Shown here: in pieces, positions 17,682-25,550 of the stretch | Layout of the letters: the number at the start of each line of letters is the position of its first letter | How positions within the stretch are numbered: position 1 is the first letter of the stretch | NCBI RefSeq assembly: GCF_965118125.1 | Contig: NZ_OZ221288.1 | Coordinates: forward strand, 744,001 to 808,000 | DNA from: Pararobbsia alpina_A | Lineage (GTDB): Bacteria; Pseudomonadota; Gammaproteobacteria; Burkholderiales; Burkholderiaceae | Length of the DNA: 64,000 nt | Direction of reading: 5' to 3' | Program-made: the position numbers and the translations under genes | The notes under the pieces: generated by a model | Seen by the model: the letters and a program-made list of their open reading frames with translations, nothing else | Told to the model about the DNA's origin: nothing | The model's database searches: none

Positions 17682-18278
17682 TCAGGACTGGACGGGAGGC
17701 GCGCGAGCCTGCGCAAAGGTCAGCGGCTCGGCGCGACGCACGCGCTCGAAGCGCGTGGCCACGCGATGCTGGATCGCCCAGACCGTGACCGCGAACGGCA
17801 TCTGGACAACAGGCACCACAGGCATATGGGCGAGCAGGCTGCAATAACCGCACGCATCGCCATGGGACATCATGTGATGAATGCCGCCGTGGCCCGCGTC
17901 ATGCATATCGCTCGCCATGCCGGCATGCATCAACATGGCGTGTGCGGGATCCATCATCATGCCGCCGGCATCGGACGCGTCCGGCATGCCTGACATGCCG
18001 GACATATCGGACATACTCGACATGTCCGCCCCATCCGCCATCATTGCGCCGGAAGCATCCGGCCGATGCATCGTCATGGCCCCGGCATCTTCGTTCGATG
18101 CCATCCCCGGCATCGCTCCCATCCGGGATCCACGAGCCATGGTGCAATGAATGTGTCCGGGCGGGAGATGACTGCGATGAGCAACGAGTGCTTGCGAAAC
18201 CGTCGGCGCGAGTGTCGCCATCAGGATCGCAATCATCCCGAGTACGACACCGATCTTCTGGAATATTCGGCTTCGCAT
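17682..18278 (-). CDS. DUF2946-type Met/His-rich exported protein
   Basis: About 198 residues from ATG 18278 (or 215 from 18329). A signal-anchor (IGVVLGMIAILMATLAPTVSQ) leads into a low-complexity centre full of Met, His, Asp and Ser (DMSSMSDMSGMSGM, MLMHAGMASDMHDAGHGG, IHHMMSHGDACGYCSLL) that looks like a Cu(I)-binding region. DUF2946 genes are usually found in copper operons. The C-terminal part has one hydrophobic segment (VVPVVQMPFAVTVWAI). It is the first gene of the operon and probably scavenges or senses copper in the envelope; start and ribosome site are uncertain. The G+C is as in the neighbours. Confidence 0.72.
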   Translation of the reverse strand: MRSRIFQKIGVVLGMIAILMATLAPTVSQALVAHRSHLPPGHIHCTMARGSRMGAMPGMASNEDAGAMTMHRPDASGAMMADGADMSSMSDMSGMSGMPDASDAGGMMMDPAHAMLMHAGMASDMHDAGHGGIHHMMSHGDACGYCSLLAHMPVVPVVQMPFAVTVWAIQHRVATRFERVRRAEPLTFAQARAPPVQS

Positions 18279-18460
18279 GAAGCAGTGAACGCGTAGAGCG
18301 AATGCGTGTATGAGACACGCTTGGCACATGCGCGTTGCGCACGTGCGTGACAGACCGTTGAACTGGTCGCGATTATGCCACGCACGTCCGCGAGCGGCGA
18401 CTCAAACAACTCGCTCAATGTGCTCGGGATCGGGAATAAAGCCGGACCCCGAAGCGTTAG

Positions 18461-19642
18461 TCATGCACCCGCCATCTTGCGAGCCGTGTTCTTCGGTTGG
18501 CGTTCGCTATCCATCCGGTTGGCGAACCACGTCACCACAAGCGCTACGATCGCAACGGCAGCAGCGGCCCAGGGCAGCGTGTCGAGTGCATGTCCATGGG
18601 CGAGCACTGCGCCGCCGAGCCATGCACCCCCTGCGTTACCGAGGTTGAATGCGCCGATATTGAGCGTCGAGGCGAGATTCGGAGCCTGACGGGCCGTTTC
18701 GACGACACGCATTTGCAGCGGAGGCACCGTGGCGAATGCCGCAACACCCCAGACAAACACGGTGATGATGGCCGGAATCGTATGGTGGCTCGTCTTGGTG
18801 AAGATGCCCATGATCACGGCGAGCGCGACGAGAATACCCATCAGCGACGGCATCAGGGCCCGGTCGGCAAGCTTGCCGCCAATCGTATTGCCGAGCGTCA
18901 GACCTACGCCGAACAGTACGAGCACAAGCGTCACGCCATGCGGGCTCAGACCACTGACCTGTTCGAGAATCGGCGCGATATACGTAAAGACCACGAACAC
19001 ACCGCCAAAGCCGAGCACGGTCATCGCCAGCGCGATCAACACGCGCGGATCGCGCAGCACACGCACTTCATGCCCAAGCCCTGCAGGCGCCGTATCGTGA
19101 TGATTCGGCAGCAACGCGGCGATGCCTGCAAGCGACACGACGCCAATACCTGCCACTGCCCAGAACGCGGCACGCCAGCCGTATGCCTGACCAATCGCCG
19201 TGCCGAGGGGCACGCCGATCACGTTCGCGAGCGTCAGGCCCGTGAACATCAGCGCAATGGCACTCGCGCGCTTCTCGGCTGGCACGAGCGATGCGGCCAC
19301 CACTGCGCCGATACCGAAGAACGAGCCGTGCGCAAACGAGGCGACCACACGTGCAGCCATCAGCAGGCTGTAGTCCGGCGCGATCGCGCACAGGATGTTG
19401 CCGATGATAAAGACGACCATCAGCAGCAGAAGCGCAGTCTTGCGTGAGAGCTTGTTCGTCAGCACAGCCAGCAAAGGCGCGCCGATCGCAACGCCAAGCG
19501 CATAACCCGATACAAGCAGACCTGCGGACGGAATCGACACAGCCAGGTCGCGAGCGACGTCGGGCAGCATGCCCATGATCACAAACTCCGTCGTACCGAT
19601 CGCAAACGCGCTGAGCGCCAGCGCAATCAAGGGAATAGGCAT
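18461..19642 (-). CDS. MFS transporter, DHA1 family (AraJ/YdhP-like)
   Basis: 393 residues, 12 expected membrane helices. It begins IPLIALALSAFAIGTTEFVI, which is the standard opening of arabinose-efflux/YdhP-like DHA1 permeases, followed by LVSGYALGVAIGAPLLAVLT and the loop motif NKLSRKTALL. It exports small molecules, sugars or drugs by proton antiport; substrate unknown. The ATG at 19642 has AAGGAG upstream. It is divergent from the LysR gene, which probably controls it through the 200-base space between them. Confidence 0.9.
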   Translation of the reverse strand: MPIPLIALALSAFAIGTTEFVIMGMLPDVARDLAVSIPSAGLLVSGYALGVAIGAPLLAVLTNKLSRKTALLLLMVVFIIGNILCAIAPDYSLLMAARVVASFAHGSFFGIGAVVAASLVPAEKRASAIALMFTGLTLANVIGVPLGTAIGQAYGWRAAFWAVAGIGVVSLAGIAALLPNHHDTAPAGLGHEVRVLRDPRVLIALAMTVLGFGGVFVVFTYIAPILEQVSGLSPHGVTLVLVLFGVGLTLGNTIGGKLADRALMPSLMGILVALAVIMGIFTKTSHHTIPAIITVFVWGVAAFATVPPLQMRVVETARQAPNLASTLNIGAFNLGNAGGAWLGGAVLAHGHALDTLPWAAAAVAIVALVVTWFANRMDSERQPKNTARKMAGA

Positions 19643-19850
19643 TTGAGGCTCCTTCGAATTCGTGAGAGTGGCGGTCCGTCGCACCTGCCTGACGGACCTC
19701 TTTCATTCAAGTTGGACGAATTCTGACTGCTGGGCCTGGATTTGATAATTGGCGTAGTATTTGAATCACTCTCAAATCTGCGCGAATAATCGGCGCAAAT
19801 ATTCACGCAAACACTCCGCGCCAATCAAGCTGCGCGAAACCGGATTCGAT

Positions 19851-20822
19851 ATGGCTACCGACCGTCTTGGGGATATGCGCCTGTTCGTCGACGCCGCAAC
19901 GCTGGGAAGCTTGTCCGCCGCGGGACGCAAGGTGGGGCTGTCGCCCGCCGCCGCCAGCGCGCGCTTGCTCAAACTGGAAGCTGCACTGCATGCGCGGTTA
20001 TTCGAACGCACGACCCGCAAGCTGCGGCTGACCGATGAGGGTCGGTTGTATTTGCAGCACTGCCGTATCGCGCTGCAGGCGATCGACGATGCGGAGGCAG
20101 CCCTTCAGGAAGGGCAAAACGTGATTCGCGGCAAGGTGCGCATTTCAGCGACCTCCGATTTCGGCCGCAATCTACTGTGCACGTGGCTCGACGAATTCAG
20201 CGCGCAACACCGCGAAGTGTCGTTCGCGCTGACGCTGTCGGATTCGCTCGCGAATTTGCTCGAAGACGAAATCGATCTGGCAATACGCTTCGGCGTGCCT
20301 CGCGATAGCTCGATGGTTGCGCGCCGCCTTGCGCCCAATCGGCGCGTGCTGTGTGCGTCGCCAGCGTATCTCGAACGATACGGTGAGCCACACCATGTAA
20401 CGGAGCTGGCCGATCACCGGTTTGTCGTGATGGTCAATGCCGCCGGGCCGCAAAACACCTATACGTTCGTGACCGACAACGGTACGTACACGCACACCGT
20501 GCCGATCGATCATGCGTGGGAAACCAACGATGGTGCACTGGCGCGCGCCTGGGTGCTCGCCGGTCATGGCGTCGCGCATAAGTCGATCTGGGACATCGCC
20601 GCTGATGTTCGCGCGGGGTCGCTCAAGGTCTTGCTGCCGGCATGCGGTGTTGACGACGCGGGGGTGCATGCGGTGTTTCATGGCAATCAATATCTTGCAC
20701 CGCGTGTGCGGGCGTTACTCGATTTCCTGATTCAACGTTTCGAGCAGGCTACCGACGAGTGGCTCGGCGAGATCGTCAAGGCAACGACGCCGCGAAAAAG
20801 GCATCCGGCCCGATATGGTTGA
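19851..20822 (+). CDS. LysR-family transcriptional regulator
   Basis: 323 residues from ATG 19851. The N-terminal winged helix-turn-helix is typical: DMRLFVDAATLGSLSAAGRK, VGLSPAAASARLLKLEAALH, ARLFERTTRKLRLTDEG. The C-terminal periplasmic-binding-like effector domain runs from about 95 to 300 (VRISATSDFGRNLLCTWLDE, IDLAIRFGVPRDS). LysR proteins normally regulate the divergent neighbour, here the MFS exporter. A TTG-led frame starts at 19761 but the family starts at MATDRLGDM. Confidence 0.9.
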   Translation: MATDRLGDMRLFVDAATLGSLSAAGRKVGLSPAAASARLLKLEAALHARLFERTTRKLRLTDEGRLYLQHCRIALQAIDDAEAALQEGQNVIRGKVRISATSDFGRNLLCTWLDEFSAQHREVSFALTLSDSLANLLEDEIDLAIRFGVPRDSSMVARRLAPNRRVLCASPAYLERYGEPHHVTELADHRFVVMVNAAGPQNTYTFVTDNGTYTHTVPIDHAWETNDGALARAWVLAGHGVAHKSIWDIAADVRAGSLKVLLPACGVDDAGVHAVFHGNQYLAPRVRALLDFLIQRFEQATDEWLGEIVKATTPRKRHPARYG

Positions 20823-20895
20823 GCACGCGTTGAATCAAACCGTATCCGCCGCTAAGCTTGATCACCCACTACCCGTCCCCACACGGAGCCCGACC

Positions 20896-21213
20896 ATGAA
20901 GGCTTCACGCCGCAGCTTCATGATGCTTAGCGCAAGCGCTTGCGCGTCGCTTGCCGCACTGTCTTTCTCGCGCGTCGCTCAAGCGGACCCACAAAAGGTC
21001 AACGAATCCGACGCCGACGCTGCAAAACTGGGCTACGTCGAAGTCGCCAGCAAAGTCGACAAGGCCAAATACTCCAATTACGCAGCGGGCCAGGAATGCA
21101 GCAACTGCTCGCTGTATCAGGGCAAAGAAGGTGACGCCTACGGCGGATGCACGCTATTCGGCACCAAAGTCGTCGCCGCACACGGCTGGTGCGCGTCGTA
21201 TAGCAACTTCTAG
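20896..21213 (+). CDS. High-potential iron-sulfur protein (HiPIP)
   Basis: 105 residues. It starts with a twin-arginine signal (ASRRSFMMLSASACASLAAL) ending at AQADP. The mature part binds one [4Fe-4S] cluster through four Cys in the pattern CxxC-x13-C-x13-C (ECSNC, GGCTLFG, HGWCASY), typical of HiPIP. It is a soluble periplasmic electron carrier, in Burkholderiaceae often linked to thiosulphate or respiratory chains. The start at 20896 is preferred to 20815 because the Tat signal begins there. It stands 73 bases after the LysR stop, same strand. Confidence 0.92.
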   Translation: MKASRRSFMMLSASACASLAALSFSRVAQADPQKVNESDADAAKLGYVEVASKVDKAKYSNYAAGQECSNCSLYQGKEGDAYGGCTLFGTKVVAAHGWCASYSNF

Positions 21214-21293
21214 AATCGATCGACGCCCGCAGCGGGAGATGGTGATCACGGTCACCCGAAAATCTTTACGCTCACGGCTTCGTTCGCGCGTTA

Positions 21294-21977
21294 TTAACCA
21301 GAACTGCGCCCATTCGCCGCCACGACGTGCAGGTGCTTCATGTCCGTGACCATTTGAGTCGGGTCGGTTTCGACGGGCATGCCGATGGGGGTCGCACCGC
21401 AGAGTTCTGCGAATGCGATGTCATGGGTCGAAAACAATACCGTCGCCGAACGTGCTGTCTCGACGAAGAATGCAGCGATCACCTTGCGCGCGGTGTCGTC
21501 GATGCCGTTGCTCGGTTCGTCGGCAATCAACACTGCCGGTGACCCGATCGATGCAGCAACCAGCATGGTCTTTTTCTGCGTGCCTAGCGACATCTGCTCG
21601 ATCCGGCTATCGAGATAGTTCGAGAGACCCAACTGCGCGGCGAAGTCGAGCGTGTTCGGTTCGATCGATGTTTTTTTGGCCGAAGCGACAAACTCGAGCA
21701 GTGCATAGCCCGTCATGAACGGGTAGACGGGACACGTATCGGGAACAAACGAAAGACGCCGTTTCGCATCGACAGGCGAGTCGATCAACGAATGATTTCC
21801 GATCCAGACCTCTCCGCCATCGATACGCTCGACACCTGCGAGGGCTTTTAGCAGCGTCGATTTTCCGCTTCCGTTAGGGCCTCGCAGTGCATGGCAGCCC
21901 GTGCCAAACACGTGGCCGACGCCGTCGAGCACGGTCTTGCTTCCGTAACGCTTTTCAAGTCGCTCGAACCGCAGCAC
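21294..21977 (-). CDS. ABC transporter ATP-binding protein
   Basis: 227 residues, one ATPase domain. Walker A is GPNGSGKST (residues 33-41). The signature is MSLGTQKK, a weak form of LSGGQ. Walker B is AVLIADEPSNGID, and the switch His is in STHD. It starts with GTG at 21977, preceded by AAGGAGG. The gene follows the membrane protein gene (22017-23276) by 39 bases on the same strand, so the two make a small ABC exporter, probably for a peptide or lipid-like compound. The substrate cannot be read from sequence. Confidence 0.9.
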   Translation of the reverse strand: MLRFERLEKRYGSKTVLDGVGHVFGTGCHALRGPNGSGKSTLLKALAGVERIDGGEVWIGNHSLIDSPVDAKRRLSFVPDTCPVYPFMTGYALLEFVASAKKTSIEPNTLDFAAQLGLSNYLDSRIEQMSLGTQKKTMLVAASIGSPAVLIADEPSNGIDDTARKVIAAFFVETARSATVLFSTHDIAFAELCGATPIGMPVETDPTQMVTDMKHLHVVAANGRSSG

Positions 21978-22016
21978 GTCCTGCCTCCTTGCACTCGTTG
22001 AATGGGGTATGACTTG

Positions 22017-23276
22017 TTAAATCGCCACGCGCCAAACGCTCGCAACCCACACACCCGCGAGCAACGTATTGAGTACGAGCGCGTGTTCAGGCGCTTTGAC
22101 GGACGGCACCCGCATCGCGGCGATCAGCGCGATCAGTCCGATCACGCTCGACAGGCACCGCGCGCCCTCGTCCCATGAACGATGCATTGCGATAGCACTT
22201 GAGAGCACGAACGCAAAGGGCAGGCATAACGCGATCACGACCAACACATCAGCACGCGCTTGCGCGTAGCGCCCAATGGGAAGTGCTGCACTATATTGCG
22301 CGGCACGTGCATGTTCCCGATACAGATCGCGATACGCGCTCGCGACAATCATCGCCATGAATGCGTCTGCGATCAACGCCAGAGGCACCGAGCGCTGATC
22401 GAAACCCCAGAGACTCATCAGCGCAACACTTCCGGCGACGAGCCCAAGCAGCAATAAAGCGCGCGTCATATTGGCGGTGCGACACGTATCGGTCATGACA
22501 TGAGCACTGATCTTGACCAGTGGCGGCACGGAGGGCAGCAGCCGCCTCAATACGTGCGCCGTAGTGACCTGATGCGGCCAGATCCAGGCCCCCGATCGTT
22601 GTGTCGGCATCAATGAGGCCAACGCGACACCCAGGATGATCAGCGACACTCCGATCGCACCGACCGCGCCGACGCCATGCCCGACCGCCCCGATGGCAAG
22701 CAGCGCATCCGATGCGCCGACTGCGGCAAGCCATCTCGCATCGCGATCGAGTACCGCCACTTGAACCGCACATACGGCCAGCACCAGGCCGCACAACACG
22801 CCACCGTGAATGAACGGCTGCGACTCCGCTCCCAATGTGATCGCCGTTGCAAAGATCGGGGCAAAGAGCGGTGTATCGGCAATGAGCAAAACCGCCAAGT
22901 CAACGCGCCGCATCAAACTCGGAGCGAGCGGCAGTGCGTGCATATATTTCGCAAATGCGCCGCCCGAAATCGCGTCGTGCTGGACGTGCACCCACGCGAC
23001 CGCACAGACCTCGAGCCATGCCATCCAAGCAAAGCGCCAAAAGAAACTGTGCTCGGGGTCGAACAACACACCAACCGGCGTGCCGATCAGTCGCGATTGC
23101 TCGACGATGGGCATCGCCAGCGGAGAGAGCAGTGCGACCGCGAGAAAAATGGCTTTCCAATACCGGAAAATGCGCCGTCCCGTTTCGACGCCATACCAGC
23201 GCAGACGTGCCGCCAGAAGCAATGCCGCTACAGGCCTACCGCGCCCCGCAGTCTCTCCGACCTTCAAAATCCGCAT
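22017..23276 (-). CDS. Membrane protein, probable permease of the adjacent ABC transporter
   Basis: 419 residues, about 10 hydrophobic segments (FLAVALLSPLAMPIVE, IGVSLIILGVALASLM, ALLLLGLVAGSVALMSLWGF, VLVVIALCLPFAFVLSSAI). It matches no well-described family that I recognise, but its position 39 bases before an ABC ATPase gene on the same strand argues for the partner permease. The N-terminal 45 residues are basic and cytosolic (RLRWYGVETGRRIFRYWK). The start at 23276 is not supported by a clear ribosome site. Confidence 0.65.
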   Translation of the reverse strand: MRILKVGETAGRGRPVAALLLAARLRWYGVETGRRIFRYWKAIFLAVALLSPLAMPIVEQSRLIGTPVGVLFDPEHSFFWRFAWMAWLEVCAVAWVHVQHDAISGGAFAKYMHALPLAPSLMRRVDLAVLLIADTPLFAPIFATAITLGAESQPFIHGGVLCGLVLAVCAVQVAVLDRDARWLAAVGASDALLAIGAVGHGVGAVGAIGVSLIILGVALASLMPTQRSGAWIWPHQVTTAHVLRRLLPSVPPLVKISAHVMTDTCRTANMTRALLLLGLVAGSVALMSLWGFDQRSVPLALIADAFMAMIVASAYRDLYREHARAAQYSAALPIGRYAQARADVLVVIALCLPFAFVLSSAIAMHRSWDEGARCLSSVIGLIALIAAMRVPSVKAPEHALVLNTLLAGVWVASVWRVAI

Positions 23277-23492
23277 TGATCGATCACGTTGTCATTGAGC
23301 GGTCTGCCCAGCCGCAAAAACCCGGAAACGCCGCCGTCGCCAGCTTAGTAACTTAAGCCGATGTGGTCGTTCAAGCCATGGAATCGATCGAAGCGATGAA
23401 TCCAACCTTGCTACCCGTGCCACCTTGCCTTTGAAGCCACCGACGCCACTGAAACCCACTATTTTCTCTGCACGACGCGGCCTGCTATGATG

Positions 23493-23508
23493 CTGTACAT
23501 ATATACAG
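23493..23508. promoter_or_regulatory. LexA (SOS) box
   Basis: CTGTACATATATACAG fits the proteobacterial LexA consensus CTGT-N8-ACAG with all eight fixed bases and an AT-rich alternating centre like strong SOS boxes. It lies 50 bases before the GTG start of the VRR-NUC/FAN1-like gene, in promoter position. Confidence 0.88.
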
Positions 23509-23558
23509 CTATTTGAAGTTTCAGGCCCCGGCGCCCGAAACTTCGCCCTTGCCTGGCC

Positions 23559-25550
23559 GTGACTCCGTCCGATCCGCGTTATTACTATCTGGCCAACTTC
23601 GAGCGCGCACTCGCGTGGCTCGCGCAGCGCTATGAAGATCTGCTGTCGCCCGATGAAAGCGCGTTTCTGACGCATTTTGCCGATTTACCCCTGCCCGCGC
23701 GAGCATTGCTTGTGCGGATGCTGATGCGCCGCGGCGATCTGTTCCGCACCAGCCGGCTCAATTACGACGAAATCGGCGACAACGATGTCGCCATCGGCCC
23801 GCTGGCGGCGCTCGGATGGGTCGACCGCGAGCCGTTGCTGCCGCTTGACACGTTGTTTGCCTTGATGACCAAGCCTGAGCTTGTCGACATCTTCGGGCGT
23901 CCGCCCACCCCGTCGACGCGCAAGTCCGCGTGGCTCGAGCATTTGAGCAGCACGTTTCCCGATGCCCGCGCGTATCGAAGCTGGCACGGCGGCGCAACGG
24001 ACGAGGTGGTCCATGTCACCATCGGACCGCTGTGCGAACGCCTGCGGCTCATGTTTTTCGGCAACCTTTATCAGGACTGGTCCGAATTCGTGCTCGCCGA
24101 CCTCGGCATTTTCCAGTACGAAAGCGTGGCATTTGATACCGCATCGCGTGCATTTCAGCGCCGTGAAGATATCGACACCTATCTGCAGATCCAGGCGTGC
24201 CGCGCCGCATTGGAGCTCGGTCCCGATCTCGACCTCGCAGCGCTTTTCGAGGCGGCGGAATCCGCGCGTTCGGACAACCCGTGGATCGAAACGCGCCGCG
24301 CCAAGCTGCTCTTTCAGATCGGCCAGTATTGTGAACGGCTTCAGCAGTTCGATCACGCACGCGAGGCCTATGAACGCAGTGCGTATCCCGGCGCCCGGCA
24401 TCGGCTGATTCGCGTGCTCGAACGCAGCGAGCTCATCGAGCGCGCATGGCCGCTTGCGCTCGAAGCGGTAGCCGCACCCGAAAGCGACGAGGAACTGCAA
24501 CGCGTGTCGCGCATGATGCCAAGGCTCAAGCGACTGCTTGCCAAAGCTATGAACGCTTGCGGCATTCAAGCGATCGACCTGTCTTCCGGAAACACGTTTC
24601 CTGCACACGGGTCAGCTTCACAGCGCCGAGACGATGCATCGATTTCGTCGGCGCTTGCTACAGGATCCGCCACCGCGAAATCTTCTTTGGCGTCGGTCTC
24701 GGGGCTCACAAGCATCGCGTCCGAAAAGCCTGAGTCCCACGAACTCGCACGCACGCCGATCCGTCGCATCGATGTCACGCTCGCACGCCCGTCTGATGGC
24801 GAGCGCGTCGAATGGGCCGCGCTTGCGCATCTTCATCGCGACGACGCGCCGGTTCACTACGTCGAAAACACGCTGATCAACGGCTTGTTCGGGCTGCTTT
24901 GCTGGCCCGCTATTTTCGAACCGCTGCCCGGCGCGTTCTTCCACCCGTTTCAAAGCGGCCCCGCGGATCTGCACGCACCCGACTTTGCGAGCCGGCGTCT
25001 CGCAAGTTTTAGCGCTTGCTTTGCGGCACTCGATAACGGCACTTACCGCCAGATCATTCTCGATCGCTTTAACGAGAAATTCGGTTTGCAGTCCCCGTTC
25101 GTTGCGTGGAATGCGCTCGATACGGACCTGCTCACGCTCGCGCTCGATTGCATACCCGCTCATGATCTCAAGCGCTTCTTCGAGCGTGTCCTCGCCGATG
25201 TCAAAGCGAACCGGTCCGGCCTCCCCGATCTGATCCAGTTCTGGCCGAGTGAACGTCGCTACGCGCTCATCGAGATCAAAGGGCCTGGCGATCGTCTTCA
25301 GGACAATCAGCTCCGGTGGATCGACTACTGTGCGCAGCACGGCATCCCGATCGACGTCATGCATGTGCGCTGGCAAGACGACAACGACCTCGACAACGAC
25401 GATGAAGAGGACCCGTCCGTGTCCGTTGCGCCGAAAGAGGCGCATGGCCCGGATGTTCTGGACAAACCGCCAAGCCTCAATAACGCGGAAAACCCGGACC
25501 ACGCCGCTAACGCCGAAACCGAACATCTCGCCCGGAGACGCACGCGATGA
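23559..25550 (+). CDS. VRR-NUC domain nuclease, FAN1-like
   Basis: 663 residues. The C-terminal VRR-NUC domain (about 540-620) shows the PD-(D/E)XK motifs SGLPDLIQFWP, ALIEIKGPGDRLQDNQLRWI, with D, E-x-K and Q-W residues as in the FAN1/KIAA1018 group, which cuts branched or interstrand cross-linked DNA. Upstream (1-120) is a FAN1-like winged-helix-type start, then a long alpha-helical part (about 200-330, TPR/SAP-like). GTG start at 23559; a LexA box 50 bases upstream implies SOS induction. The stop overlaps the start of the DinG-like gene (ATGA), so both work together, probably in DNA cross-link repair. A low-complexity linker sits near 350-400, and the last 50 residues are charged. Confidence 0.86.
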   Translation: MTPSDPRYYYLANFERALAWLAQRYEDLLSPDESAFLTHFADLPLPARALLVRMLMRRGDLFRTSRLNYDEIGDNDVAIGPLAALGWVDREPLLPLDTLFALMTKPELVDIFGRPPTPSTRKSAWLEHLSSTFPDARAYRSWHGGATDEVVHVTIGPLCERLRLMFFGNLYQDWSEFVLADLGIFQYESVAFDTASRAFQRREDIDTYLQIQACRAALELGPDLDLAALFEAAESARSDNPWIETRRAKLLFQIGQYCERLQQFDHAREAYERSAYPGARHRLIRVLERSELIERAWPLALEAVAAPESDEELQRVSRMMPRLKRLLAKAMNACGIQAIDLSSGNTFPAHGSASQRRDDASISSALATGSATAKSSLASVSGLTSIASEKPESHELARTPIRRIDVTLARPSDGERVEWAALAHLHRDDAPVHYVENTLINGLFGLLCWPAIFEPLPGAFFHPFQSGPADLHAPDFASRRLASFSACFAALDNGTYRQIILDRFNEKFGLQSPFVAWNALDTDLLTLALDCIPAHDLKRFFERVLADVKANRSGLPDLIQFWPSERRYALIEIKGPGDRLQDNQLRWIDYCAQHGIPIDVMHVRWQDDNDLDNDDEEDPSVSVAPKEAHGPDVLDKPPSLNNAENPDHAANAETEHLARRRTR

